This document shows, one piece after another, positions 28,076 through 38,317 of a DNA stretch of 64,000 nucleotides. The stretch's first letter is position 1; each line of letters starts with the position of its first letter. The notes beneath the pieces are model-generated. The model was not told where the DNA came from, searched no databases, and saw only the letters and a program-made list of their open reading frames with translations. Both the position numbers and the translations under genes were made by a program. The stretch is taken from the NCBI GenBank assembly GCA_020638905.1, contig JACKHP010000010.1, positions 62,001-126,000 on the forward strand, read 5' to 3'. This stretch comes from Planctomycetota bacterium (GTDB lineage: Bacteria > Planctomycetota > B15-G4).

Positions 28076-30148
28076 ATGTCACGCCCCGTCCGCCTCGCGC
28101 TCGCGCTCGTCGCCGCGAGCCTGTCGTCGTCCGTCGCGTTCGCATCGACCCGTGACGCCGCGCCGTCCCCGCGTCCGCCGTCGGGCGTCGTGTGGACGTT
28201 GCTGCCGCGCGCGGTCACGAGCTTCGGCGCCGCGGTCGACGGCGGCTGGCTGTACGTCCTCGGCGGCTACCACGGCACGCCGCACGAGTACTCGCGCGAG
28301 GGACAGTCGCGCGCGTTCTACCGCATGAGCCTGTGCGATCCGCGCGACGTCGAGCTGCTGCCCGGCGAGGAGGGCGTGCAGGGCGCGGGCCTCGCGGCGC
28401 ATCACGGACGGCTGCTGCGCGTCGGCGGACTCGCCATCGAGAACGCGCGCGGCGAACCCGAGTCGCTGCGTTCGCTCGACACGGTCGCGTTCTTCGATCC
28501 GCGCGAGAACGCGTGGACGGACGGTCCCGCGCTGCCCGAGCCGCGCTCGTCGCAGCGGCTCGCCGTGGCCGGCGACACCGCCGTGGTCGTCGGCGGCTGG
28601 ACGCTCGACGGCGCGCGCTCGGACGTGTGCTGGTGCGACACGTGGCTCGCGCTCGACCTGGCCGATCCCGACGCGCGCTGGACGGTGCACGACGCGCCCT
28701 TCCGTCGGCGCGCGCTCGGGCTCGCGGCCACCGACACGCACGTCGTCGCCGTCGGCGGCATGGACGGAGAGAGCGGACAGGTCGTCTCCGAGACGTGGCT
28801 GCTCGACCTCGCCCGCGGCGAGTGGGCGCGCGGTCCCGACTTCCCCGAGGCGGGCTTCGGTGCCGCGGCCTGCGCAGCGGACGGACGCGTCTTCGCGTCG
28901 GCGCGCAGCGGCGTGGTCTACGCGCTGCGTCCGGGCGACGAAGCCTGGAGCGAGTGCGCGAAGCTCGCGTTCCCGCGCTTCTTCCACGAGCTCGCGGCCA
29001 CGCCGGACGGCGAGTTGCTCGCGCTCGGCGGCATCGTCGGCATGGATCCGTCGGGGCGCCTGCGGCACGTCGAACGGGTGCGTCCCGCGCCGGCGGCCGC
29101 GTTCGTGCCGGCCGGCGGCGAGGATCCTTCCGACGCGACATGCGACGCGCGCGACGACGCCCCGGTCGACGACGCCGCTGCCGCGGAGTCCACCGCGCGC
29201 GTGCTGCTGCGCCTCGACGTCCCCACGCCGGCGCTCGCGCGCAACCGGCAGGGCGCGGCGCTCGTCGGGCGCGCGCTCTACCTCTTCGGCGGCAACCGCA
29301 GCACGGGACAGCACGACTTCGGTCCCGACGACTTCCTCTCCGAAGGTTGGCGGCTGAGTTTGGCGGACCTCTCGTGGGAGCGGCTGCCCGACTTTCCCGC
29401 GCGGCGTCAGTCGATGGTCGCGCTGTCGTCGTCCGACGGGCGTGAGCTGCGCCTGTTCGGCGGTTTCGGACACGACGGGGACGCCGCGCGCACGCAGTCC
29501 GGCGCCCAGGCCTTCGACCTCGAGCTGGGACTCTGGCGCGCGTTGCCCGAGTTGCCGGCGCCGCTCACGCAGTTCGGACTGGCCGACGTCGGCGACGCGA
29601 AATACGTCCTCGGCGGACTCGACTACGATCCCGATCGTGTCGAGGACGACGGCTTCCGCCACGTGCGCACGGTGCTGCGCGCCGACACGGCGGCGCGCGA
29701 GCCGCGCTTCGTCGACACCGGACTCGAGCTGCCCGAGGCCCGGCGCGCGTTCGGCTGTGCGGCGCTCGACGGACGCATCTACCTCGTGGGCGGCATGGCC
29801 GGCGACTTCGCGCGCGTCGAGCCGTGTCGCGCCTTCGATCCCGCGGCGGGGACGTTCGCCGAGATCGCGTCGCCGCGCGCCGTGCGCATCTCGCCCGAGC
29901 TCGTGGCCCTCGACGGACGGCTCGCGCTGTTCGGCGGCACGTCGCGCGACCCGCGGACCGGCGACTCGCGCTCGGATCCGTCGATCGAGGTCTACGATCC
30001 GGCCACCGACACGTGGCGCGTCGCGCTCGAGGATGCAGGACTCGATCCGCGGCACGCGCGCGCGTTCGCGCTCGACGGCCGCCTGCTGATCGTGAGCTTC
30101 ATGGCGTCCGACGCGGGTGTCGCGACGATCGTGCTCGTGGACGTGTGA
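28076..30148 (+). CDS. Secreted Kelch-repeat (galactose-oxidase-like) protein
   Basis: 690 residues with a signal peptide ending AFAS. Kelch blades are visible throughout: each has a double-Gly strand (LYVLGGYHG, VVVGGWTLDG, VAVGGMDG, LALGGIVG, LYLFGGNRS, LRLFGGFGH, YVLGGLDYD, IYLVGGMAG, LALFGGTS) followed by a W or Y in the next strand. There are enough blades for two propellers, separated by an acidic Ala/Asp-rich linker near residue 350. TGGAGG (28065-28070) precedes the ATG. Kelch propellers bind proteins or glycans; no oxidase copper ligands are recognisable, so enzymatic activity is not claimed. Confidence 0.82.
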   Translation: MSRPVRLALALVAASLSSSVAFASTRDAAPSPRPPSGVVWTLLPRAVTSFGAAVDGGWLYVLGGYHGTPHEYSREGQSRAFYRMSLCDPRDVELLPGEEGVQGAGLAAHHGRLLRVGGLAIENARGEPESLRSLDTVAFFDPRENAWTDGPALPEPRSSQRLAVAGDTAVVVGGWTLDGARSDVCWCDTWLALDLADPDARWTVHDAPFRRRALGLAATDTHVVAVGGMDGESGQVVSETWLLDLARGEWARGPDFPEAGFGAAACAADGRVFASARSGVVYALRPGDEAWSECAKLAFPRFFHELAATPDGELLALGGIVGMDPSGRLRHVERVRPAPAAAFVPAGGEDPSDATCDARDDAPVDDAAAAESTARVLLRLDVPTPALARNRQGAALVGRALYLFGGNRSTGQHDFGPDDFLSEGWRLSLADLSWERLPDFPARRQSMVALSSSDGRELRLFGGFGHDGDAARTQSGAQAFDLELGLWRALPELPAPLTQFGLADVGDAKYVLGGLDYDPDRVEDDGFRHVRTVLRADTAAREPRFVDTGLELPEARRAFGCAALDGRIYLVGGMAGDFARVEPCRAFDPAAGTFAEIASPRAVRISPELVALDGRLALFGGTSRDPRTGDSRSDPSIEVYDPATDTWRVALEDAGLDPRHARAFALDGRLLIVSFMASDAGVATIVLVDV

Positions 30149-30173
30149 GGTCCGCGCGCGCGGGCGCGTCGGG

Positions 30174-32210
<2,037 letters not shown>

Positions 32211-32245
32211 GGGCGATGTCTTGTGGGACGGGCGGAGGCGCGCTC

Positions 32246-32251
32246 AGTGTA
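32246..32251 (-). promoter_or_regulatory. -10-like hexamer TACACT for metG
   Basis: GCTACACT on the minus strand, 35 nt before the metG ATG. No -35 is visible. Confidence 0.4.
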
Positions 32252-32424
32252 GCGACGCGGGGGCGCGGGGCGGCGAGTCCGTACCGTCCCTCGCCGTCGC
32301 CGACTCCCAGGACGATTCGAGGGACTTCTGCCCGCGCGCGAGGGATGATGGGCTCTCGTGGTGAGAGTGGGCAGGCAGGTGTCGGGCCCCGAGACGTCCC
32401 GCCGCCCGCGCGAGGAGTTGAGGG

Positions 32425-32826
32425 ATGAGCACGAGATGGGCTTCCGTCCGCGCGGTCGTGGCGGGCATTCTCGTCATCGTCGTCACGTCGACGGCGATCG
32501 ACGTCGTCCTACAGGCCATCGGCTTCTTGCCGCCGATGAATCGGCCGCTGGACGACGCGCAGGCCCTCGTCGCCACGAGCTACCGGGTCGTCTTCGGCGT
32601 GGCGGGCGGCTGGGTCACCGCGCGGCTCGCGCCCGGCCATCCCATGCGACACGCGCTTGCGCTCGGGGCGCTCGGCGTGGTGCTCGGAGCGGCGGCCGTC
32701 GTGGCCACCTGGGACAGCAACCTCGGTCCGCGCTGGTACGGCCTCTCGCACGTCGTCCTCGCGCTGCCCGAGGTGTGGCTCGGCGCGTGGATCGTCGAGC
32801 GCCGCTCGACGAGGACCGAGGGATGA
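32425..32826 (+). CDS. Small integral membrane protein of unknown function
   Basis: 133 residues with four predicted membrane helices (about 8-33, 46-64, 74-93 and 104-122) and short charged loops. No family is recognised with certainty; proteins of this size and pattern are common in many phyla. GAGGAG and GAGGG lie just upstream of the ATG. It is divergent from metG and convergent with the CysZ/EI24-like gene. Confidence 0.6.
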   Translation: MSTRWASVRAVVAGILVIVVTSTAIDVVLQAIGFLPPMNRPLDDAQALVATSYRVVFGVAGGWVTARLAPGHPMRHALALGALGVVLGAAAVVATWDSNLGPRWYGLSHVVLALPEVWLGAWIVERRSTRTEG

Positions 32827-32928
32827 CGCCGCGCGGCCTGGCCGTGCTCGCGCGCCCGTGCGCGCTCGCGTGAGGCCGTTCGCGCTCGCCGACCCGCCCT
32901 CGCGGAGCGCTGCGCGACGACGCGCCGC

Positions 32929-33774
32929 CTATCCCTTGTCGGGCTCGTCGAGGAAGGCCAGCGTCGAGCCGACGATGCCGAACGGCAGCAGCAGCGGGAC
33001 GAAGCTCACCACGACGCCGAGCGCGATCACGAGCAGGATGTGCCGGCGGGCCCAGGCGGTTCGGCGTCCCGCGGGGTAGAGCTTGCGCGACAGGATCACG
33101 TCGACCTGGCCGAGGCCGGCGTAGTAGAAGCCGGCGGCGACGAACAGCGGCGCGCCCACGGCGGTGAAGCTCAAGGCGAAGAGCAGCGCCATCACGAGCG
33201 CCTGGCGCAGCACGAGCGAGAGCGCGGCGCGCAGCGAGCGCAGCAGGTCGCCGACGAAGGCCGACCAGGGACGTCCCGGGTCTTTGCGGCCGAAGTGCAC
33301 CGACTCGACGGCCTCGCTGAGCATGTCGTAGAAGGGCGCGTTCACGATGCTCGAGAGCAGCAGCGTGAGGAAGAAGCCGGCCAGCACCGCGACCGTCCAC
33401 AGCACCACGCCGAGCAGCCAGCCGGTGGCCTCGCGCAGCCAGTCGATCCACGCGGGCCACGACTGGGACAGGTCGGGCATCCAGTCGGACGCGTAGGTCG
33501 CGAGGCCCCAGACGATGAGCGCGAAGAGCAGCGCGTTGAGCAGCAGCGGGAGGACGATCCAGCTCCACAGGCGCGGGTTGCGGGAGACGTAAGCCATGCC
33601 GCGCAGGGGCGAGGCGAGGCCGCGCGAGACGGCCGAGCCGAGGGCGCTGCCGGCGGTGGCGGGACGCGGCGCGGTGTTGCCGCAGCGTCCGCACTCGGCG
33701 GGCGGCGGCAGGGTCGCGGCGCCGCAGCGCCAGCACCGCTGCTTGCCCGGGGCGTCCGGGGACGTGTCGCTCAT
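32929..33774 (-). CDS. EI24/CysZ-like membrane protein with N-terminal zinc ribbon
   Basis: 281 residues from the ATG with SD-like GAGG upstream. Residues 12-32 form a zinc ribbon (CWRCG...CGRCG). After a linker come about six membrane segments, with the EI24 pattern LLLNALLF, the NAPFYDMLSEAVE signature, and FALSFTAVGAPLFVAAGFYYAGLG. EI24-family members include the sulfate transporter CysZ. The zinc ribbon and the absence of nearby cysteine genes leave the substrate open. Confidence 0.75.
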   Translation of the reverse strand: MSDTSPDAPGKQRCWRCGAATLPPPAECGRCGNTAPRPATAGSALGSAVSRGLASPLRGMAYVSRNPRLWSWIVLPLLLNALLFALIVWGLATYASDWMPDLSQSWPAWIDWLREATGWLLGVVLWTVAVLAGFFLTLLLSSIVNAPFYDMLSEAVESVHFGRKDPGRPWSAFVGDLLRSLRAALSLVLRQALVMALLFALSFTAVGAPLFVAAGFYYAGLGQVDVILSRKLYPAGRRTAWARRHILLVIALGVVVSFVPLLLPFGIVGSTLAFLDEPDKG

Positions 33775-33888
33775 CGTCCGGCCTCGCTCGTGCTCGATGG
33801 GGACGGGATCGGAGCCGCGTGCGCGCCGAGGAGCGCGCCCCCGTCCTGGACGCGGCGCGACGGGCGGGCCGCGCACCGCGGGGCGCCG

Positions 33889-33894
33889 ATCCTA
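33889..33894 (-). promoter_or_regulatory. Extended -10 (TGCTAGGAT) for the EI24-like gene
   Basis: On the minus strand TTGCTAGGAT carries a TGn extension before the TAGGAT hexamer, 114 nt before the ATG. No -35 is recognisable. Confidence 0.4.
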
Positions 33895-33999
33895 GCAACC
33901 CTGGACGATCGTCCGGGCACGGCGTACGTGCGGCGCCGGAGCCGAGCCGGCCGGCCCGCGGAGCCCCTGGGCGCGTGGCCCGCCGCGGCCCGGGGATGC

Positions 34000-34005
34000 T
34001 ACCCT
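34000..34005 (+). promoter_or_regulatory. Extended -10 (TGCTACCCT) for the acyl-CoA dehydrogenase gene
   Basis: TGC precedes TACCCT, 79 nt upstream of the ATG at 34085. It mirrors the TGCTAGGAT motif of the divergent gene. Confidence 0.4.
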
Positions 34006-34084
34006 GGCCCGGATCGTCGGGCCGTCCGAAAGGGCGCGCCGCCGACACCCTTCCGACCTGACTCACGCCACGCGAGTTCGAACC

Positions 34085-35257
34085 ATGGGCGCCTTCCGCG
34101 GTCTCGACTACTTCCACCTCGACGACCTCCTGACCGAAGAAGAGGTCATGATCCGCGACATGACGCGCGACTTCGTGTCGGACGCGGTCATGCCGGTCAT
34201 CGAGGACGCGTACGAGAAGGCGTACTTCCCGATGGACCTCGTGCCGAAGATCGCCGAGCTCGGCATGCTCGGCGCGAACCTGCCGACCGAGTACGGTTGC
34301 GCGGGACTGGGTCCGGTCGCGTACGGACTCATCTGCCAGGAGCTCGAGCGCGGCGACTCGGGACTGCGCTCGTTCGTGTCGGTGCAGGGCAGCCTCGTGA
34401 TGTGGCCGATCTTCGCGTACGGCTCCGAAGAGCAGAAGCAGAAGTGGCTGCCGCGCATGGCGAAGGGCGAGGCCATCGGCTGCTTCGGTCTCACAGAGCC
34501 CGATCACGGCAGCGATCCCGGCGGCATGGAGACGCGCGCCACGAAGGACGGCGACGGCTGGATCCTGAACGGCGCCAAGATGTGGATCACGAACGGCACG
34601 ATCGCCGACGTGGCCGTGGTCTGGGCGCGCACCGACGAGGGCATCCAGGGCTTCCTGGTCGAGAAGGGCACCGAGGGCTTCAGCGCCCCCGAGCAGAAGC
34701 GCAAGTTCAGCCTGCGCGCGAGCGTGACGAGCGAGCTGGTGCTCGACCACGTGCGCGTGCCCGACTCGGCGCGGCTGCCCGGCGTGAAGGGGCTGAAAGG
34801 CCCGCTGGGCTGCCTGACCCAGGCGCGCTACGGCATCGCGTGGGGCGGCGTCGGCGCGGCGATGGCCTGCTACGACGAGGTGCTGCAGTACACGAAGGAG
34901 CGCGAGCAGTTCGGGCGTCCGCTCGCGGGCTTCCAGCTCATCCAGGCCAACCTGGCCGAGATGGTGACCGAGATCACGAAGGCGCAGCTCGTCGTCTGGC
35001 GTCTCGGCAAGCTGAAAGAGGCCGGCAAGGCGCGTCCGCAGCACGTGAGCCTGGCGAAGCGCAACAACATCCACATCGCGCTGAAGATCGCGCGCATGTG
35101 CCGCGACATGCTCGGCGCGAACGGCATCACCGCCGAGTACCAGGCCATGCGCCACATGTGCAACCTCGAGTCGGTCTACACGTACGAGGGCACGCACAAC
35201 ATCCACACGCTCGTGATCGGCCAGGACGTGACGGGGATCTCGGCCTTCGGCGGGTAG
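34085..35257 (+). CDS. Glutaryl-CoA-dehydrogenase-like acyl-CoA dehydrogenase
   Basis: 390 residues, full length. FAD-dependent acyl-CoA dehydrogenase domains in order: N-terminal helices, the CFGLTEPDHGSDPGGMET beta-domain motif, NGAKMWITNG, and the C-terminal helical domain with REQFGRPLAGFQLIQ and the catalytic glutamate E367 in YEGTHNIHTLVIG. The RYGIAWG motif and VTGISAF end are those of the glutaryl-CoA dehydrogenase branch, which oxidises and decarboxylates glutaryl-CoA in lysine and tryptophan breakdown. No other genes of that pathway are adjacent, so the substrate is inferred from family only. No clear ribosome binding site is visible before the ATG. Confidence 0.85.
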   Translation: MGAFRGLDYFHLDDLLTEEEVMIRDMTRDFVSDAVMPVIEDAYEKAYFPMDLVPKIAELGMLGANLPTEYGCAGLGPVAYGLICQELERGDSGLRSFVSVQGSLVMWPIFAYGSEEQKQKWLPRMAKGEAIGCFGLTEPDHGSDPGGMETRATKDGDGWILNGAKMWITNGTIADVAVVWARTDEGIQGFLVEKGTEGFSAPEQKRKFSLRASVTSELVLDHVRVPDSARLPGVKGLKGPLGCLTQARYGIAWGGVGAAMACYDEVLQYTKEREQFGRPLAGFQLIQANLAEMVTEITKAQLVVWRLGKLKEAGKARPQHVSLAKRNNIHIALKIARMCRDMLGANGITAEYQAMRHMCNLESVYTYEGTHNIHTLVIGQDVTGISAFGG

Positions 35258-35352
35258 TCGCGCGGGCGGCGAGTGCCGTCCGGCATGCGTGTCGATCGAA
35301 CCGGACGTCGGCCTCGATCGAGAGCAGTGTCACCGGCATCTCGGAGAGTCGC

Positions 35353-35739
35353 ATGAATCGTGTCACCGGCATCGGCGGCGTGTTCTTCAAGGCGAAGGAC
35401 CCGAAGGCCCTGGCCGCGTGGTATCGCGACCATCTGGGCATGAACGTCGAAGACTGGGGCGGGGTCGCGTTCCGCTGGGTCACCGAGTCGAACCCGAGTG
35501 GAACGGGGACGACGGTCTGGAGCCCGTTCAAGGCGGACACGACGTACTTCGCGCCCAGCCAGGCCAGCTTCATGGTGAACTACCGGGTCGAGGACCTCGA
35601 CGCCGTGCTGGCCGCCCTGCGCGCCGAAGGCTGCCAGGTCGACGACAAGGTCGAAGAGTCGGAGTTCGGCAGGTTCGGCTGGGTGATCGACCCGGAAGGC
35701 AACAAGGTCGAGCTCTGGCAACCGCCCGCGGGGCAGTGA
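35353..35739 (+). CDS. VOC-family (glyoxalase-like) protein
   Basis: 128 residues, a pair of beta-alpha-beta-beta-beta units: GIGGVFFKAKDPKALAAWYRDHLGM and FMVNYRVEDLDAVLAALRAEGC, ending FGWVIDPEGNKVELWQPP. This is the vicinal-oxygen-chelate fold, which includes glyoxalase I, dioxygenases and antibiotic-resistance proteins. The C-terminal Glu in KVELW is a usual metal ligand; the first-strand His is replaced, so the metal site may be incomplete. GGAGAG lies upstream. It follows the acyl-CoA dehydrogenase by 95 bp and may be in its operon. Confidence 0.8.
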   Translation: MNRVTGIGGVFFKAKDPKALAAWYRDHLGMNVEDWGGVAFRWVTESNPSGTGTTVWSPFKADTTYFAPSQASFMVNYRVEDLDAVLAALRAEGCQVDDKVEESEFGRFGWVIDPEGNKVELWQPPAGQ

Positions 35740-35765
35740 GAGTCCGCTCGACGGTGCCTCTGCCG

Positions 35766-37127
35766 TCACGCGGTGTCGCGCTCGACGAGCTCGGTGTCGC
35801 AGTCGAGCTCGAGCGCGAAGCGTCCGCGTCCCGTGGAGACCATGCGCACGTCGGGGCAACGCTCGGCGAGCCGGTTGCGCAGCAGGATGAGCCGGCTCTC
35901 GAGGTTGTCCTTGAGTGCGGGCAGGCCGAGGGCGGGGTCGAGGCGCAGTTCACGGTTGGTGAACTCGGTGCGGCCCTCGCGCGCGTGCTGGCCGAGCAGC
36001 TTCCACAGGATGCGGCCGGGGACGTTGCGCACGAGGTACTCACCGTCGACGAAGACGCAGTCGTCGTTGCGGTAGAAGACGAAGCGCCGGACGGGTCGGC
36101 TGCTCGCGACGACGAGCGGCGTCTCCTCCGCGCCTCCCAGGCGATCGATGCCCTGGGCGATCTGGTTCGCGACGATCTGCAGGTAGGCCTCGTCCCACTC
36201 GTCGAAGCAGAACGGGTCGGGACTCTCGACCGCGAGCACGCCGACGAGGCGGCACCCGACGAGGAGCGGCAGGCCGAGCTGGGCCTGCGCGTCGGGCAGT
36301 CCCGGCAGCGGCAGCTCCGGCGGGAGGTCTTGCGAGCCGTCGCGCCGCGCCAACGACTCGCGGACCGCGCGACCGTAGCGCAGCTCGGCGCCGACGCCCG
36401 CGACGCGCAGCATGCGACGCCTGGCGGCGACCGTCCCGATCAGGCCTTCACCGACCTTGACCGCGAGGCCGGCGGTGCGGCCCTCGTAGCCGCGGCTGGC
36501 GAGGGTGACGAGACGGCTCTCGTCGCGTGGATCGACCGCGAGCACCATCGCGTGGGAGAAGCCGAACAGCTCGTCGAGCGCGGTGAGCGAACCCGACAGC
36601 ATCTCGTCGAGGTCGCCCGCACGCGTGATGCGATCGCTCACGACCTGCAGGCCGCGCAGCTCGGTGAGCGGACCGCCTCCGACCGTCGCGGAGGACAGCG
36701 CGTCGAGCGCGAGGTCGGGCGGCGTCAGGTAGCCCGCGACCTCCTCGAGCGAGACGACCTCGTAGACGTCGGCCGAGATGAGCTTGAACACCCCCGTCAT
36801 GCCCGTGTGCGATGCGATCACGTCGATGCGCGCCGACATCGTCTCGAACAGCGGGCCCGTCGTCTCGGAGCGCTCGAAGCGCGCGCACAGGTGATACGCC
36901 CGGAAGTCGATCGGGTCGTAGAGGACGATCGTGACCACCGGGTTCTGCGCGACGTTGCGCACCGTCTTGTTGAAGAACTGGCGCGAGAGCGCGACGTGGC
37001 CTGCGTCGACGTAGTAGACGTGCGAGAGATACGTGATGTTCGGCTCGCCGTCCTTGCTGACGGTGGCGATCACCGACGGGGCGATGCCCTGGAAGCAGGA
37101 CTGCAGGTCCGCGAGGCGCGCGGTCAT
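35766..37127 (-). CDS. FMN-split-barrel (PPOX-type), GAF and winged-helix fusion protein
   Basis: 453 residues. Residues 1-145 form a pyridoxamine-phosphate-oxidase-like split barrel (GEPNITYLSHVYYVDAGHVALSRQFFNKT, NPVVTIVLYDP), 150-310 a GAF domain (LTALDELFGFSHAMVLAVD ... LGLPLLVGCRLVGVLAVES), and 345-453 an OmpR-like winged helix (CVFVDGEYLVRNVPGRILWKLL ... RNRLAERCPDVRMVSTGRGRFAL). It looks like a soluble transcription factor or sensor reading a flavin or heme cofactor and a small ligand. The ATG overlaps the stop of the next upstream gene (ATGA, 37124-37127), another split-barrel protein, so the two are coupled. The ligand is unknown. Confidence 0.8.
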   Translation of the reverse strand: MTARLADLQSCFQGIAPSVIATVSKDGEPNITYLSHVYYVDAGHVALSRQFFNKTVRNVAQNPVVTIVLYDPIDFRAYHLCARFERSETTGPLFETMSARIDVIASHTGMTGVFKLISADVYEVVSLEEVAGYLTPPDLALDALSSATVGGGPLTELRGLQVVSDRITRAGDLDEMLSGSLTALDELFGFSHAMVLAVDPRDESRLVTLASRGYEGRTAGLAVKVGEGLIGTVAARRRMLRVAGVGAELRYGRAVRESLARRDGSQDLPPELPLPGLPDAQAQLGLPLLVGCRLVGVLAVESPDPFCFDEWDEAYLQIVANQIAQGIDRLGGAEETPLVVASSRPVRRFVFYRNDDCVFVDGEYLVRNVPGRILWKLLGQHAREGRTEFTNRELRLDPALGLPALKDNLESRLILLRNRLAERCPDVRMVSTGRGRFALELDCDTELVERDTA

Positions 37128-37606
37128 GCGTCGACCCCCTGGCCCAGCGCTTCACCCGCGCCCGGACCGGGAGTCTGGACCCAGATCGTCTCGATCTCGA
37201 CGCGCACCGCGTGGCACGGCCAGCTCGAGATGCGGTAGCTGAGGCGCGGAGGCATCCCCACGAAGGCCAGGTTCTGCGCGAGCTCGCCGCGATAGCGGTC
37301 GACGACGGCGCGGTCCTCGTCGCGGGCCGCCGCGACGCTTCGCGCGCGTCCCTTGAGCTGGATCGTGCGGTTGTCGGCGATGCGCGAGAAGCAGATCGCG
37401 ATGCGCCCGTTGTCTTCGAGGTTCGCGAGGGTGCGTGTTCCGGTCGCGGCGGGGACGAACACGACGACGTGCCCGCGGTCGGGTTCGACGCGCGCCCCGA
37501 CGCCGCGCACCGCCTCGGGAACGAGCGATGCGTCGCGGGTCCCGATCTGCACCGAGACCCCCGACTGCACGAAGTCGACGAGTTCCGCCGAGAGGCTCCT
37601 GGTCAT
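37124..37606 (-). CDS. Pyridoxamine 5'-phosphate oxidase-family (FMN-binding) protein
   Basis: 160 residues, a single split barrel: SVQIGTRDASLVPEAVRGVGARV, HVVVFVPAATGTRTLANLEDNGRIAICFSRIADNRTIQLKG. Members bind FMN, F420 or heme. It is the first gene of a two-gene unit with the split-barrel/GAF/winged-helix fusion. There is no ribosome binding site; on the minus strand TGCTAGACT ends 9 nt before the ATG, so transcription would begin within about 2 nt of the start codon. Confidence 0.82.
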   Translation of the reverse strand: MTRSLSAELVDFVQSGVSVQIGTRDASLVPEAVRGVGARVEPDRGHVVVFVPAATGTRTLANLEDNGRIAICFSRIADNRTIQLKGRARSVAAARDEDRAVVDRYRGELAQNLAFVGMPPRLSYRISSWPCHAVRVEIETIWVQTPGPGAGEALGQGVDA

Positions 37607-37615
37607 CGCGGCCAG

Positions 37616-37621
37616 AGTCTA
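37616..37621 (-). promoter_or_regulatory. Extended -10 (TGCTAGACT) just before a start codon (leaderless geometry)
   Basis: Minus strand TGCTAGACT; the hexamer ends 9 nt before the ATG at 37606. There is no room for a ribosome binding site after the expected transcription start. Confidence 0.55.
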
Positions 37622-37731
37622 GCAGCCCGCCGACGGTCTCCTCGACGTCGACGGAGCCCTCGGGACGCGGGCCCGCGCGAGCGCCGGGGCCCCGCGCGGC
37701 GCTCGCACCGCGCGGGCGCCGCGGGTCCCGC

Positions 37732-38301
37732 TCAGCCGCGCGGCGGCAGTGGCTCCGGCACGCGGTTCGAGACGGCCGGCTGCGACTTCAGGTACGCGAA
37801 GATCGCCCGCAGATCGTCGTCGGTGAGCCTGCCGATCCCCGGCCAGGGCATCGGCGGGAGGATCGGGCGACCCATCCCGAGGTGCTTGCCGGTCCGCAGC
37901 GAGGCGAGGAAGGTGTCCTCGCTCCAGCTCCCGATGCCGGTCTCGACGTCCGGCGTCAGGTTCGAGGTGAAGCTCACACCCCAAGGACCGGCCCAGGCGG
38001 TGTTCGTCGCCGCGGCCGAGACGAGCCACGGACCCTCGGGCAGCTCCGGCGCGGGCGGCATCACGAGCTCGGCCGGATGACCCGACAGCCCGCGCGACGC
38101 GTCCGGCTCGGGACCGTTCGGGCCGACGTGCCAGGGCGTGTGACAGTCGGCGCAGCCCAACGCCACGGTGAGGTAGCGGCCGCGCTCGACCGACGCCGGT
38201 GCGAAGGTCGCGCCCGCACTGGCCTTCTCGCACGCCGGCAGGGACGACGCGGCGACGAGCACCGCGGCGAGGGACAGGCTGGTGATCAGGGACTTCGACA
38301 T
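37732..38301 (-). CDS. Mono-heme c-type cytochrome lipoprotein
   Basis: 189 residues. Lipoprotein signal ending SLPAC (Cys24); heme site CADCH (50-54); a candidate Met axial ligand in the ILPPMPW segment followed by the conserved LTDDDLRAIFAYLKSQPA helix at the C-terminus. This is the cytochrome c subunit type often paired with periplasmic dehydrogenases. GGAGGAAG precedes the ATG. It lies 16 bp after the di-heme cytochrome gene on the minus strand, so the two are co-transcribed and may pass electrons between them. Confidence 0.87.
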   Translation of the reverse strand: MSKSLITSLSLAAVLVAASSLPACEKASAGATFAPASVERGRYLTVALGCADCHTPWHVGPNGPEPDASRGLSGHPAELVMPPAPELPEGPWLVSAAATNTAWAGPWGVSFTSNLTPDVETGIGSWSEDTFLASLRTGKHLGMGRPILPPMPWPGIGRLTDDDLRAIFAYLKSQPAVSNRVPEPLPPRG

Positions 38302-38317
38302 GGGACTTCCTCCGGAA

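Larger units (their letters stand above)
33775..34084. other. Divergent promoter region, no gene
   Basis: Some 310 bp between divergent genes. It contains one extended -10-like motif on each strand (listed separately) about 105 bp apart, and no convincing reading frame, hairpin or RNA gene. Confidence 0.6.

Noticed and set aside
30152..30163. CCGCGCGCGCGG palindrome between the Kelch gene and metG as a terminator
   Set aside because: It has no loop and is simple alternating CG, common by chance here; a terminator role cannot be supported.
34070..34084. GAGTTCGAACC before the acyl-CoA dehydrogenase gene as a tRNA T-arm remnant
   Set aside because: No acceptor stem, anticodon arm or CCA can be folded around it.
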